From the NCBI RefSeq assembly GCF_003573695.1, contig NC_039366.1, positions 160,026,770-160,090,769 of the forward strand: DNA of 64,000 bases. The letters run 5' to 3'. The translations under genes were made by a program, and so were the position numbers. The notes under the pieces were generated by a model. That model ran no database searches, was not told the DNA's origin, and saw only the letters and a list, made by a program, of their open reading frames with translations. Shown in pieces: positions 22,001 to 34,309 of this stretch (positions are counted from its first letter, which is position 1; each line of letters starts with the position of its first letter). The stretch comes from Papaver somniferum. Its lineage: Eukaryota > Streptophyta > Magnoliopsida > Ranunculales > Papaveraceae.

Positions 22001-25000
22001 TAAGATAGACCGCCTAACGATCAATGATATGAGGACAGACGTGCCGGCACCAGAACAATATGCACTGGTTCCATTTGGAAGAGAGGGGCAAATGGTTCCA
22101 TATGAAGGTCTGTTTAATGGTATCAAGAAAAAACAGCTGCGGCCCAAAGTCAATCTTGATGCAGAAACTGATAGAGTGTGGAAGCTTCTGATGGGAATAC
22201 AGAACAATGATGGTGTTGAGGGGACCACTCAGGATAAAGAAAAGTGGTGGGAAGAAGAGAGAAAAGTTTTCCGTGGAAGGGCAGATTCATTCATTGCCCG
22301 CATGCATCTCATCCAAGGTACCTAATAAGTTATGAGCAGTTGATGTTTACTACTTTATAATAATAAGTCATATGTTTAAGTCCATGAAAGGCACAACTTT
22401 GGATAGAATAAGCTGGCAACACAGGAACTATTCAGTGATCTTCAAAGTTGGGACTGTGCTGTTGATGATATAACCAAAAAAAAAAAAAACACTGACAATT
22501 CTAGTGATTGGCACGGTGCCTACAAGGCTACAAGTAACGATAGGGCATTTCATTAAAAATGAGATGGGCCTGTATTTTTAGAGTTCAACCCCAAAAACCG
22601 TCTAGCTTAACCTTACAACAAAATAAATGAATAGACAAACATAAAAATCGAGGCAGCATAAAAATAAATATCTGAAAGAGATGAACTGTATAGTGCTTTG
22701 ACAAGACTGAATGAGGCCTTTATTATAGTTTTGGTACAAAATCTGATTTGAGTGCAAACACAGTGCCTACCTTATGCAAACCCTTCAGTAAAAAAAGAAT
22801 GAACTATAACAATGAGCTCTTTACGGAGTACTGAGTGAAAGATTTTACAAGGCAATGTATGTTCTTTACAGGGGATAGACGCTTCTCGAAATGGAAAGGA
22901 TCTGTCGTGGATTCAGTAGTTGGAGTCTTTCTTACGCAAAATGTCTCTGATATTCTCTCAAGGTAAGCCTCAAGTTTCTGTACTATTCAATCAAAATTTT
23001 CCGTAAGAAAATCCTCGTAGCGATGATGCTAGAGTTATATTTTCTTTTTCTAAAGGCAGAAACTCATTCTACTACTTTACAGTTCTGCCTTCATGTGTCT
23101 TGTGGCCCGATTTCCCTTAAAAACGGCAACCAACAACAATGCATGCAGCAAGGAAGGAACACAAATTATAGTCGAAGAGCCAGAGGTGTGCATTGTAGAT
23201 TCAGATGATAACATCAGTTGGCAAGAAAAGATGCCAGATCGTTTATTATCCAAACAAGACTATGTTGACATCCGTGAACTGCAGTTAGAAGAAAGGGAGA
23301 CAGGACACAGCAATGAATCATTTGGAAGCAACGTTGGTGGTTCGTCGAACCCAGGAACAGGGTGTCAGTTTTTGGTAGAAGCCGGAGATAAGAGAGCGGT
23401 GGAAGACGTAGTTTCATCACAAAACTCGGTAGTTTCGTCTCAAAATTCAATAGACTCAACCGAATTCCAAACAGCCGACGGAAACATTACTGCAAGGATA
23501 AGAGGAGAGAGCTTGTTAGAGAATGAGGTCAGAAGACAGTTGGAAGATGTTGTTTCATCTCAAGTCTCTGTAGATTCTTCAAGCATTTGTACAGATGACA
23601 GAATCAGATCATACTCTTATTTCAACTCCGGACCAGAGATAGCACCCAGTTGTACATCAAACAGTGTAAGTAATCATCCTTCTTTTACGGAACTTTTGCG
23701 GATGGGAGGTACCCCCTTGTTGCAAGAGCATTATAGTCAAGAAAGTGGGAACTTTGCTCAAAATCTAAACTCCAAAAGTTGTCGAGGTCAATCAGAAGGA
23801 AAGCGACAAGAAAAGAAAAGTGTAAGCACGAGCGGAATAGATGGATGGAAAGAGCTATTTTCTGTCTGCCCTTCCACTTCAGTTCCCAAAATGCAGTTGC
23901 CCAATCCCCCGCACTATTTGTTGCAGATGACCCCAGAGACAGTAGTACAAGAGGTTGAGTCACCAAAGATGTTGGGAATAGACAGTAGGTTTTCTTTGTC
24001 ATCAGATGCTCCTCAAATGACAACCGTAGTAGACACAAACTGGATGTGCAAAACGGTAATGCCAAATTCTGAAACTGTAAGTAACCGACAAATGTTGTCG
24101 ACAAATGCTGAAGCTGCACTCAAAACCGATACATACCCATTGGCAAGCAAGTGCTTAGAGCTCCCAGATATAAGTGCAGGACAAGAAACTCTCATTAGAG
24201 AGCACCAGGATTCATGGAATAACCTTCAAAAGGTTAGAGACGGCACCTTCAGATATCAAAGCTGTACAGCCACAGAATCTACAAACCCTGTTGAGACCCA
24301 AGCTCAAATGGGCAGCGTGATGCAGCAACCTCACTCAAACTTCGTAAATCTCTCACACGGGAACTTAGATGCTGAAGTCAGTACGTCGCTGACAGATAAG
24401 CAAACGTCTCAGAAAGAGCAAATACGTTCCTCAGACGGGGTATTTAGTGGGAAAACCATCAATGGTTCAAAAGCCAAAGGAAAGCCTGATAAGGAAAAAA
24501 AGAAAGAATTCGACTGGGATAGCTTGCGAAGGGATGTGTATCAGAAAGGTTTAAAAAGAGAAAAAAGCAACAACACAATGGACTCTCTGGACTGGGAAGC
24601 AGTGAGAACTGCTGATGTTAGTGAGATTGCCAACGCAATCAAAGAGCGAGGAATGAATAATATGCTCGCAGAGAGAATCAAGGTAAGCCTATAATCATTC
24701 ATCTTCTATGACTCAACAACTCAGGAAAACTTTGTTAGTATCATCAATTTGTATGAATGCATTTAAAGTAATAGAGATGAAAACAATTGCCCCATCTGCA
24801 GGCTTTCCTCAACAGGCTTGTAAGTGATCATGGAAGTATCGACCTTGAGTGGTTAAGGGATGTTCCGCCTGACAAGGCAAAGTAAGTCAACAAACTTGGA
24901 GCATACCTCTTTCAATATATTTTGGAAATTATTCAATTTCTTGTTTCAAGCAACAATCCATGGTGTCAGTTGTTAGTAATATTTGTTTTCCTCTGTTAAT

Positions 25001-27913
25001 TCCGACTTAATTATAATAGTTTGCCATTTTGTAGGGAATATCTGCTAAGCATAAGGGGATTGGGACTCAAAAGCGTGGAGTGTGTCAGACTTTTGACACT
25101 TCACAACCTCGCTTTCCCAGTGAGATATGAATTGCATAATCTTGTTAATTTTGTGCTGAGCTGAAAAGACGTAAAAACTTACACAAATCATCTCTATGTT
25201 ATGAATTTGCAATAGGTCGACACAAATGTTGGACGTATTGCTGTCAGACTAGGATGGGTACCACTTCAACCATTGCCTGAGTCCCTTCAACTGCATCTGC
25301 TAGAACTGTGAGTTTTATACATATAACAAAGATCATTAAACACAATTTTTCTCTCAATGATGAAACTTGCTAATTTGCAATTCTGGTATAGGTACCCAAT
25401 GTTGGAGACCATCCAGAAATTTCTTTGGCCACGGCTGTGCACACTTGACCAACCGACATTGTAAACTCATAATCCTTTTAAAGCTGTTATCTATTGCAAA
25501 CTGTATTTGATTATTTGGGTGGGAAAAAGTTTACGAGTTTATCTAATTTCATGAACTATTGCTGATTGACATCATGTAACCACAGGTACGAGCTGCATTA
25601 CCAGTTGATTACATTTGGAAAGGTATGTACTGTATTTACTAAGAATATGAGCTGATGTGAATGCGAATGTGACAAGTTAAATAACCTGGCTAATTGAAGT
25701 GCATGCATGACTTCATACAGGTTTTCTGTACCAAGAGCAAGCCAAATTGCAATGCATGTCCGATGAGAGCAGAATGCAGACACTTTGCAAGTGCATTTGC
25801 AAGGTATACTTGTCATCCCTAAAGATTAATTTCTTACTCCCTGAGGATGGGTGTTGGATACTTATGGACATCATTTAGAGAGGCACGGCCTTAGTATTTA
25901 GATTGAGCTTGGTATATCCTTTTCAAACTATCTTGGTGCTCTATAATTTAAACAATTTCTCAAGAGTTGACATGATTGAATCTCTATGTTGTTACTATCG
26001 ATGCACGGTTACACACTGTGAAACTAGCATCTTAATTATTACGAGGTGACTGATAACGAATGTTGGGTACAGTGCCAGGCTCGCCCTGCCAGGGCCAGAG
26101 GAAAAGGGTATTGTAACTTCATTTCCTTCAGAGAAATACCAAAATCCGCCCATGGATGCCAATCCGATGTCACTTCCTCTACTAGAAGCAAATCTGGCTT
26201 CAGGAACAAGAATCAGAAAGAATGAATGTGAGCCTATTATCGAAGAGCCGGCAACACCGGAGAATGATTATGCAGAAACACTGGAGAGTGATATAGAAGA
26301 TGCTTTTGGCGAGTGTCCCAATGAAATTCCTTCAATCAACCTCGACATTGAAGAGTTCACGATTACCTTACAGAATTACATGCAAGAAAACAAAATGGAA
26401 CTCCAAGAAGGCGATCTCTCCAATGCATTGGTGGCGATAACTCCTCGAGCTGCTTCCATCCCGGTACCAAAGCTGAAGAATGTCAACCGACTCCGAACAG
26501 AACACCTAGTGTAAGTACAATGATGAATACCAAGTTCGCCATATGAGGCCCAAATCTATTGTTGGAACCACGGCAATCTATGGGATTCTATGCTAACAAT
26601 TTCCCCTTGATTGCAGCTATGAACTTCCAGATTCACACCCTCTACTGGAAGGGGTTAGTTATTCTCTCCACTACTGGCCTCTCAATTTGTTACTGACTCA
26701 TCTCAGCACCTAATGCACTTAAATGTTCTTGATTACAGGTGCCAAGACGAGACCCTGATGATCATTGTTCGTATCTTCTTGCTATATGGACACCAGGTGA
26801 GCATGATTGTGAAACAGTTGTAACAGTATTTAAGAAAACCTACAATTTCATACGATCCTACCCTGTAAACGAATAAATAACCTAAAACCTGTTGTGCCGC
26901 CTGGCATGATAAAAAGTTTAAATCCTTGAGCTAATATGCTTCCAATTCTGTGTTTTAAGATACTCAAGTTTCTTCCTAACTTGAAACCTATAAAACATTT
27001 GGCATTCTTACATATCAAAAGCTAACTAATCATGCAAATGTGTAATATCAGGTGAAACGGCAGAATCAATTCAACCACCCGAAGGATGTTGTAGTTCCCA
27101 GGCATCAGGTAACCTATGCAGTGAGAAGACATGCTTTTCATGCAACAGTACACGTGAAGCAAGCTCCCAAACAGTCAGAGGAACACTTCTGGTAAGAAAA
27201 TGTAACTCTTTTAATTTAGAAACCTCGCTAGACCCACTTTTAGATGCTGATTAGCTTTTTTGCATCCCATGACTAGATACCTTGCAGAACAGCAATGAGA
27301 GGAAGTTTTCCTTTGAATGGAACATATTTTCAAGTGAATGAGGTAATTTTTTTTTGATATTCCCATTCTAATCTAAGTGTTTCCATGCATCCCATGTCGA
27401 GTTAAGTTCAGATCGAGCAGTATTAAAACTAATATATAATTGCCCTTTAGGTGTTCGCTGACCATGATTCAAGCCTTAATCCAATTGACGTTCCGAGGGC
27501 CTGGATATGGAACCTACCAAGACGAACTGTTCTGTTTGGAACCTCAGTATCAACGATATTTAAAGGTAAAGAGGATCCTTAGAGATGGTTAATTTCAAAG
27601 TCTACAGTACTAGGTCAAAACAACTAACTGCAGAACTTCAATTTTTGGTTTGTAGGTCAAACAACACAAGAAATTCAAAATTGCTTCTGGAAAGGTATTA
27701 ATTGATATCTACTAGATCTCATTTACTGCATAAGCGTGCTATGACCAACAGCAGAGAACATTTTTCTAATAAATAATGAATTATCCGGTTGCAGGATTTG
27801 TGTGTGTTCGTGGATTCGACCAGAAGTCGCGTGCACCCCGTCCTCTTATGGCAAGATTACACTTTCCAGCAAGCAAATTGGTCAAAAATAAATTATATGC
27901 AACCAAGGAATAG
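19057..27913 (+). CDS. DME: DEMETER-type 5-methylcytosine DNA glycosylase/lyase
   Basis: Nuclear enzyme that excises 5-methylcytosine to start active DNA demethylation. Nineteen exons: 19057-19678, 19890-21884, 21958-22317, 22872-22962, 23083-24682, 24802-24881, 25035-25119, 25216-25307, 25392-25460, 25586-25622, 25721-25803, 26073-26510, 26617-26653, 26739-26796, 27052-27191, 27277-27342, 27451-27565, 27656-27694, 27795-27913. All phases join, giving 2041 residues, close to full-length DME. The N-terminus has the PWIPVTPAKP motif, a basic block near 329 and an AT-hook (KKPRRGRPSK) near 818. Domain A starts near 993 (GDRRFSKWKGSVVDSVVGVF). The HhH-GPD domain has RGLGLKSVEC with catalytic Lys about 1595 and FPVDTNVGR with Asp about 1613. 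The Fe-S ligands C1680, C1687, C1690 and C1696 fit C-X6-C-X2-C-X5-C. A permuted CXXC unit and the RRM-like DME domain close the protein. DME versus ROS1 subclass is inferred from the N-terminus and length; a tree would decide. Confidence 0.95.
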
Positions 27914-28016
27914 ATCATGATGCAAGGATGATAATCAGAAATATATCCTAACCAAGATCTGAAAGCCAAAAGAACAGATCACCGACCAAGAAACTACCAA
28001 GCATTAAACGGTTACA

Positions 28017-28104
28017 TTGTCTAACATAATGTGCAATCAGCAGTTTCCCCAATTTACTTATTGTCTAACATAATGTGCAATCAGCAGTTTCCCCAATTTA
28101 CTTA
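28017..28104. repeat. Perfect 44-bp tandem duplication in the DME 3' region
   Basis: A 44-bp unit beginning TTGTCTAACATAATGTGCAA is repeated exactly (28017-28060 and 28061-28104), about 100 bases after the DME stop codon and probably in its 3' UTR. The identity of the copies implies a recent event or an assembly artefact. Confidence 0.9.
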
Positions 28105-29286
28105 GCGAGAGAGAAAAAAATGTAGGATGAGAGTTCCCACCTGTAAGTCACCATGTAAATGGGCTTGTAGTCTGTACATGGTTTAACATATCATGATTAT
28201 TTCATTACATGCTCGATATCGAGCCATTCTTCTATATAAAGTAGCTGAGCTCAAAGCAAGAGAAATATCAAATATATCTCAAACCGGATCTGCTTGCTGA
28301 TTATTCTTATTCAGTTACTAACAAACTTAAAAGGTGCAAAGATGAGGAATCACAATGCACAAAAACAAACCACTCGCACTGCTTGTAACTACACTTACAC
28401 TGCTCGTATAATCTGTAGAAATCCAGCGCTTAGCCGTACGCTTATCCTATCCTAAGGTTTTGTGGTGGAACACCACGAGAAAGGGTCATTAGTAGCACAG
28501 AGTTAAATGACTATAAAAGTAGAGATAAATCTATTAACAAGAAAGATGACACCTATCCAGAGATAAAGCTATTAACAAGAATGATACACCTATCCAGATT
28601 GCGCTTACATCTTCAAACATAGCTGGAATTTATGAAATCATAGCATTGGATAAGCAAACAAATACCGATACAGGATAACTATGTACTCTGTGACTCAATT
28701 GATTCCAAATCTATAATTCCCCATATCATTCATGCCTTGGGATTTTCCAGAATCAAATACTCGCTCTAACATCAATAATGCCTGGAGCATAACTCAACTA
28801 TCACTCTCAGATCCTAGATCTTCTTTTTCACTCGAAAAGTTCTAAAATAGCCTAATATCCTTTAGAAATAGCTAGAACAACATTTCTCATCGAAATAGAA
28901 TCCTTGAAACTGAAGTTGAAGATCTTCAGACTACTCAAATAAACAGATTAAAATAAACACAAACGAATAACCGGATTGCTATGAATCAATACTATTTTGA
29001 AGTACTCAAAGTTAGGGTTTCATATAATGAAATCTTCGCTGATATGATTAAAAGAAGCATTACCTGCTGTTATTGATGTTGAAGACGTACACCATAGAGA
29101 GAAGGGATTTATTTTCTGCTTATCACGAGAGAGAAGATATGAAATGCGAAAATCCATCTAGTAGATTAAAAATAATTAAAAAAATTGGAGGGAGGGATTT
29201 TAAAATTTTCGAATTTTGGACATTGGCACTTTTTGCCGCTTATTTCTTTACCCACTTCTTAATATTTAGGAGTAGACTATTTTTTT
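28105..29286. other. Intergenic region after DME; possible start of a - strand transcript
   Basis: No gene is recognised. There is a small imperfect tandem duplication (28522-28560 and 28561-28597, each containing CTATTAACAAGAA and CACCTATCCAG). On the - strand an ATG at 29095 opens MVYVFNINN and reaches an ACAG/GTAATG donor at about 29064, as a short first exon would. I could not trace a convincing downstream exon, so a gene is not claimed. Otherwise AT-rich. Confidence 0.3.
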
Positions 29287-30275
29287 CACTTTTGTTACAG
29301 GGAGGGAGTCTTTGGATCACCCCACCCAATAATACTGATTCAAGACTTTCCTATGAGTTGGACAACTCTATCCTTATACCAAACCCACGTTTTCAAACAA
29401 CCCAATACCAAATCATATTATCACATTGATTGTTCTTCCTTCCATCAACTGCCAAGAGAAAACATAAACCCCGAAATTGTTTTTTAAAACCTCTCGAATC
29501 ATGTTCACGATAGTGTGTATATTAAGTTTCATGTGTTTATTATTAGATGGTTTGATTTTTAATTATTATTTTTTTTCAATTTGAAATTGAGAATTAAGAA
29601 TTTTTCACTAAGTGGTTTTAATTTTGTTCTGTGATGAATGTATAAATTGATGGATTAAGATTGGTGACTTTTAAGGTTATCTAACTAGAACTTGAAATTG
29701 TCACAGACTCGAGAGGAAACTTAGTTTGAACTAGTAATGATCAAAACGAAGAGGGTATATTGTATAGTTGATGCCCCTTCTCAATTTTACAGTAGCTTTC
29801 GAAGTTGGGTTATAGTGAAATGATGTGTTTCGCTGCATCTTGTATGGTAGAGAAATTTCTAATTCGCGTTTTGAATTACGAACGTGAATCTTGTATTTCC
29901 TTTTCACTGATACAAACGAACCAAGCTTTTATAGACTAATATTTTGATACATGTATGGAAGAAAGACAGTATTATGCTTTAAATGCCAATAGTACATAGA
30001 AAAAAAAAGAGAATCATGTTTCGTTGTCCAATAATACCTTGATTAACCTGTTATGGATGGTGAGTTTAAAATATTTTGATAGGTTTTGAAAAACAATTTT
30101 AGGGTGTGTGCTTAAACTTCACAGTCGATGGAAAGAAGAAGCAAGAGGATTTGGATTTTGTGTAAGGGTATAATTGTCTAACTCATATGAAACTTATGAA
30201 TCGGTAGTATAGGGTGAGTTGAGTACGTTTTTTCCACTCCCTTGATCTAAAGACTCCCTCCCTATAACAAAAGTG
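29287..30275. mobile_element. Non-autonomous MULE-type element with ~110-bp inverted ends
   Basis: The left end CACTTTTGTTACAGGGAGGG (29287) and its following ~110 bases are matched in inverse by the right end (to 30275): AGGGAGGGAGTCTTT, then ATGAGTT and GGACAA-type blocks in the same order. Both sides are flanked by runs of T (7-8), which could be the target duplication. The ~760-bp middle is AT-rich and noncoding. The long inverted ends suggest a Mutator-type element; the family is inferred. Confidence 0.65.
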
Positions 30276-30289
30276 TTTTTTTTGATACA

Positions 30290-30663
30290 TACTCCCTTGA
30301 TCTAAAGAGAGTTTCTTATAAAATACGATTTTATAAAATACGTTTTTTCCACTCCCTTGATCTAAAGAGAGTTTCTTATAAAATACGATTTTTTTTTGCT
30401 TTTACAAATTTTCAGTTTTTACCTAATTTACCCTTAACAAGTTCCAATAAAATTAATTGAATTTATCTAGAAAATATCACATTAAGAGTTTTAAACCCAT
30501 TAAAATATTAGAGTGGTGGAATTATCGTTGGGAATACTATAAATTTAGTGATAGCCATACTCTTTAATAGGGGTATACAGGGAAAGAAGAACATTGGAAT
30601 AAGTTTTCTGCCTATCTAATGAGATTGAAAAATTTTGCTTCTCTGCCTTTATAATAGGGAGTA
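30290..30663. mobile_element. Stowaway-like MITE, ~370 bp
   Basis: It begins TACTCCCTTGATCTAAAGAG and ends ATAATAGGGAGTA, with TA at both outer edges, the pattern of Stowaway elements. The first 100 bases are a 60-bp tandem repeat (30291 and 30351 both start ACTCCCTTGATCTAAAGAGA). It sits next to the preceding element and shares a piece with its right end, suggesting nested or mixed events. Confidence 0.45.
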
Positions 30664-33600
30664 TTTAAGAGTGAATCATGCATGCTTTCCACTCTCTTTT
30701 GCAACTACGAGTCATCACTAATAAATCTGGAGAGAGGAGGATTTTTTGGCGAAATTTTTGGTTGTTTTCATAAATGTAAATTACATTTTGTTTGCTGCCA
30801 ATACTTAACTGTACTTGAGGGTGGACAATACTTTCAAATACATGTCGACCTTTTCATTACGTTGAAGTTCACGTTATGCTTGTCTCTTTTTACTGTAAGA
30901 ACTTCACTATTAAACCCTAACCTTATTTTCCATTTTTACTATCTTCTTTTCTCTCTCTTTTTCTTTTACTTGATTTCTTCTTTGAGTTCGTTATATTTTG
31001 ATAAAATTATTGACTGGTTTTGTTTTATATCGTCTTCACACCCACTATAATCAAAACTAAGTTTTTATATTGAAAAACTATAATCAGAGAAGGAACCAAA
31101 GTTCCAAGGTACATTTGATTTTTGATCCTTGTAATTTGATTTCATAGCAACGGTATTTCCGAATATGGAATCAGGTTTAGGAACTTCATGTTTGTGTGAT
31201 TCAATTTATTACTTATGTTTTATCAGTATTATCATGTTTTTCCATTATATAAGTTGTATCCTTGATTTCGATACATAGGTTTTTCAATTAATAAATTATG
31301 ACGTACAACTTTCAACAGTTACATGTTTGCTACAGGAATCACTTGGAATAATATGGCTACAATCAGCACGCAAATCATGTGATAAATTAGTACTAAAGTG
31401 CAGTCTTATCGCACGTTAGTTACTTGTATAGATCATGATATAGCATGAAACGATGTATTTAAATTCTCAAAATGATTAAATCATTGACGTGAATGCTATA
31501 ATTTATTGTAAAGACGACTAATGTACAATAGCATGGATATCACTTTTGTGTTATTGTTTTTGCATGTGATAATGTCAGTTGATTTTATTGGTTGTATTTA
31601 ACTGAAAAAATTTGATGAAATTTGTTGATATCATGTATGTAAATTTCAAGAAAAAAATTAATTTTAAATAAGGTTTATATCTTTGTTAATAAATAATATT
31701 GAAGTATGATATGTTATAGGGTCGTTATTAATAATTATGTTAGCTTTGATCGAATGATTATTAAATTTATAAAATGAGTGAAATCTTTGGAATCATTAGA
31801 ATTCGTTTAGTATTTAGTAGCATATGCAGTATATTGATTGATATTGTTTTAAGATGTTTGTGGTCAAACTGTAAAAAGCAAATATGCGTATGCTATAGAA
31901 TTTTAAATTGTTTATTTTATGAGTAATTCTGGACAAACTGGATATATATATATACTAATAAAATGATATACAGATAGTTGTAGATCAAAGATCAATGCAT
32001 AACTCTTTACGAAGGGATTCACCACGCATGTGTGACTAAATTTTAAAATTTACTAGAGAAGATTTCTAAAATGAATATGTCAAAACATTACGATGTTAAT
32101 ACAAAATATTCTTTCATAGAAAAAGATCAAGAGAGATAACGCACCTTGACATTTAGCATCTGATTTATATGTTCTGACAGAAAATGCTAGTTTAGAAAAG
32201 TAGACGACTACACCCAATGAAAAGCTAACAATTTCAGAATTGATCGAATCAATTGGTTTTAAAGAAATTTACGATTTTCCAAAATGGTATGTTACCAGAT
32301 GTGAACGATTTTGTAAGGTGTATTTACGGTATTAATATGGTCGTAATTACCTACATACCTTTTCGATATGGACGGTCCGAAAAACAGGATTATCACCTTG
32401 AATTCTCAATCATCGTAACATGGTTAACTTATACGATGAGTTTGATGATTTTTTTATTTGCAGTAGACATGCTATGATCATTTTGACCGTCATGACTTGT
32501 TGTTAATTTTTATTTTTTGTTTGACAATATATCAATAATATTATACAATTCAAAATTAATTCCACTTACTATATTAGATAGAATTTAAATTTATTACTAA
32601 CCTGATAGAATCTTCAATTAAACTTTATTGTACGTCAACACAAATATATACACTTTATTTCATTTTGAATGTTTACTTTTTCTGGTGAAGTACAAATTTA
32701 ACACATGGTTATAGGTATGTTTTGGTTTTTATTTCGAATTTGGATTATTTTTTTTGCTAGCTTTTCCTTTACCTTTATTTACATATTTTTTATGAAACTC
32801 TTAGGGGAAAAAAACCCGTTTGATCGAATTAGATAAATTTACAAAAACAGTTTTCATCTTTTTACTGAAGATAAACAACAATATTAAAATTGAAAACAAT
32901 GTGAAGATTCATATCATACGTATCGCATCAATACTACGCATAGCTATTAATTTTGCATTGCGGCTTTGAAACAATTTGCTCATAAATATATTATTGGGAC
33001 ATGCTTTTAAAAGATGACTATTCGGCTTTCATATCTGTCGAAACAAGTAGATGAACTAGTTAATCTTAGAGGATGTTAGACATGGTTGTAAACTTCATGC
33101 AACAACTAAGGTTCTTAAGGATTCCCATAAAAGTGTTTTCCAATGTGTATTTATTTGTGCCGCACTTTAGTGAAGCGTCTTTTTCTTGTTATCAGAAAAC
33201 ATGAGATTCCTTCTTGAAAATTATTTTCGAGTAGAAACCTTTTCAGAATAATGATTAAGAAAGGGTATACACGATGAAAATTTTATCAAGAAAGATTGTC
33301 AGGAATGGCTTAAGAAGACTTTTAGATGTATATTGAGAATTTTTGACCACTATATATCTATATATATCTAGGTTATAATAACTATTTTGTAACACCCCTG
33401 ATCCGTTGAATGGAATATAAGTAGTGGTTTGGACTTTACTAGCACCGAGGTATTTTTAGCATAATTGGCTTCGGAATTTTGAAAGTATCCTGCAGTTAAT
33501 TGCACTCTCGGGAAGGAGAAAAACATGTAACGACCTGTAAGCATGCTAATGGTTATTAGCTGGTCAATTGAGATTTTCAAGTTTCACGGCGTCAGTAAAT

Positions 33601-34309
33601 GACATAATGCGAAGGACTGATTAAGCGAATTCTCAGAAGATGGTAATGCGTCGAGTCTGTGATATCCATCCCTTAGTAATTTTAATTATACTATGGAAGA
33701 ACAAGAATACCGAGATGGATATATATAAATAACTATGTGTTTGTTATATGGATGGGTGCCCATAAAATAATAAAGTGATCAAAGAAGTTTGAATTAGTTT
33801 ATCTAGGTTAAATAAATTTTTGGCCGAAATAAATTGGGAAAAGGTTATAAGTATTGATAACTTTTGCTACACGTCCAAGATGAAAAGAGGTAGAACTTTA
33901 GTCGGCTGAATAAGAAGGGATAGAGGCGTGAAAGTGTTGCAAAAGAAAGGTTTGTAGCGTTTTCTTAACAATGATTAGCATGGATGGGTTTGTTAATCAT
34001 ATATTTTTCCGACAAGTATCAATATAATTACTAACAATGTTTATATGAGGTGCAATATCAGTTTAGGACTAAATTTAATAAATTCATATTCGCGGGTTGA
34101 GATTACTATTGGAATTGAAAAAAGTTTGATTCGTTTTTTTGTTGGGGAAAACTTTAGATTTAAGTTGAGTTTTGTAGTAAATATCAAGAGTTTCGGATAT
34201 AAATATTCTTCTGAAATTTGTATCCATGTTGGCCTATAGTCTGTTATGTATTTGTGAGAACTTTATATCGATGTGATATTTGAATATGCACTTTGGTGAC
34301 TATTGGTAT
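30664..34309. other. Gene-poor AT-rich intergenic region
   Basis: The only open frames are short and low-complexity (30682-31050, 32253-32477 and others), with no recognisable domain. At about 33389 and 33526, TGTAACACCCCTG and TGTAACGACCTG resemble LTR starts of gypsy-type elements, but no partner LTR or coding remnant was found. Nothing else can be supported. Confidence 0.4.

Noticed and set aside
30682..31050. 122-codon hydrophobic open frame
   Set aside because: Phe/Leu/Ser-rich translation of AT-rich intergenic DNA; no conserved motif and no gene context.
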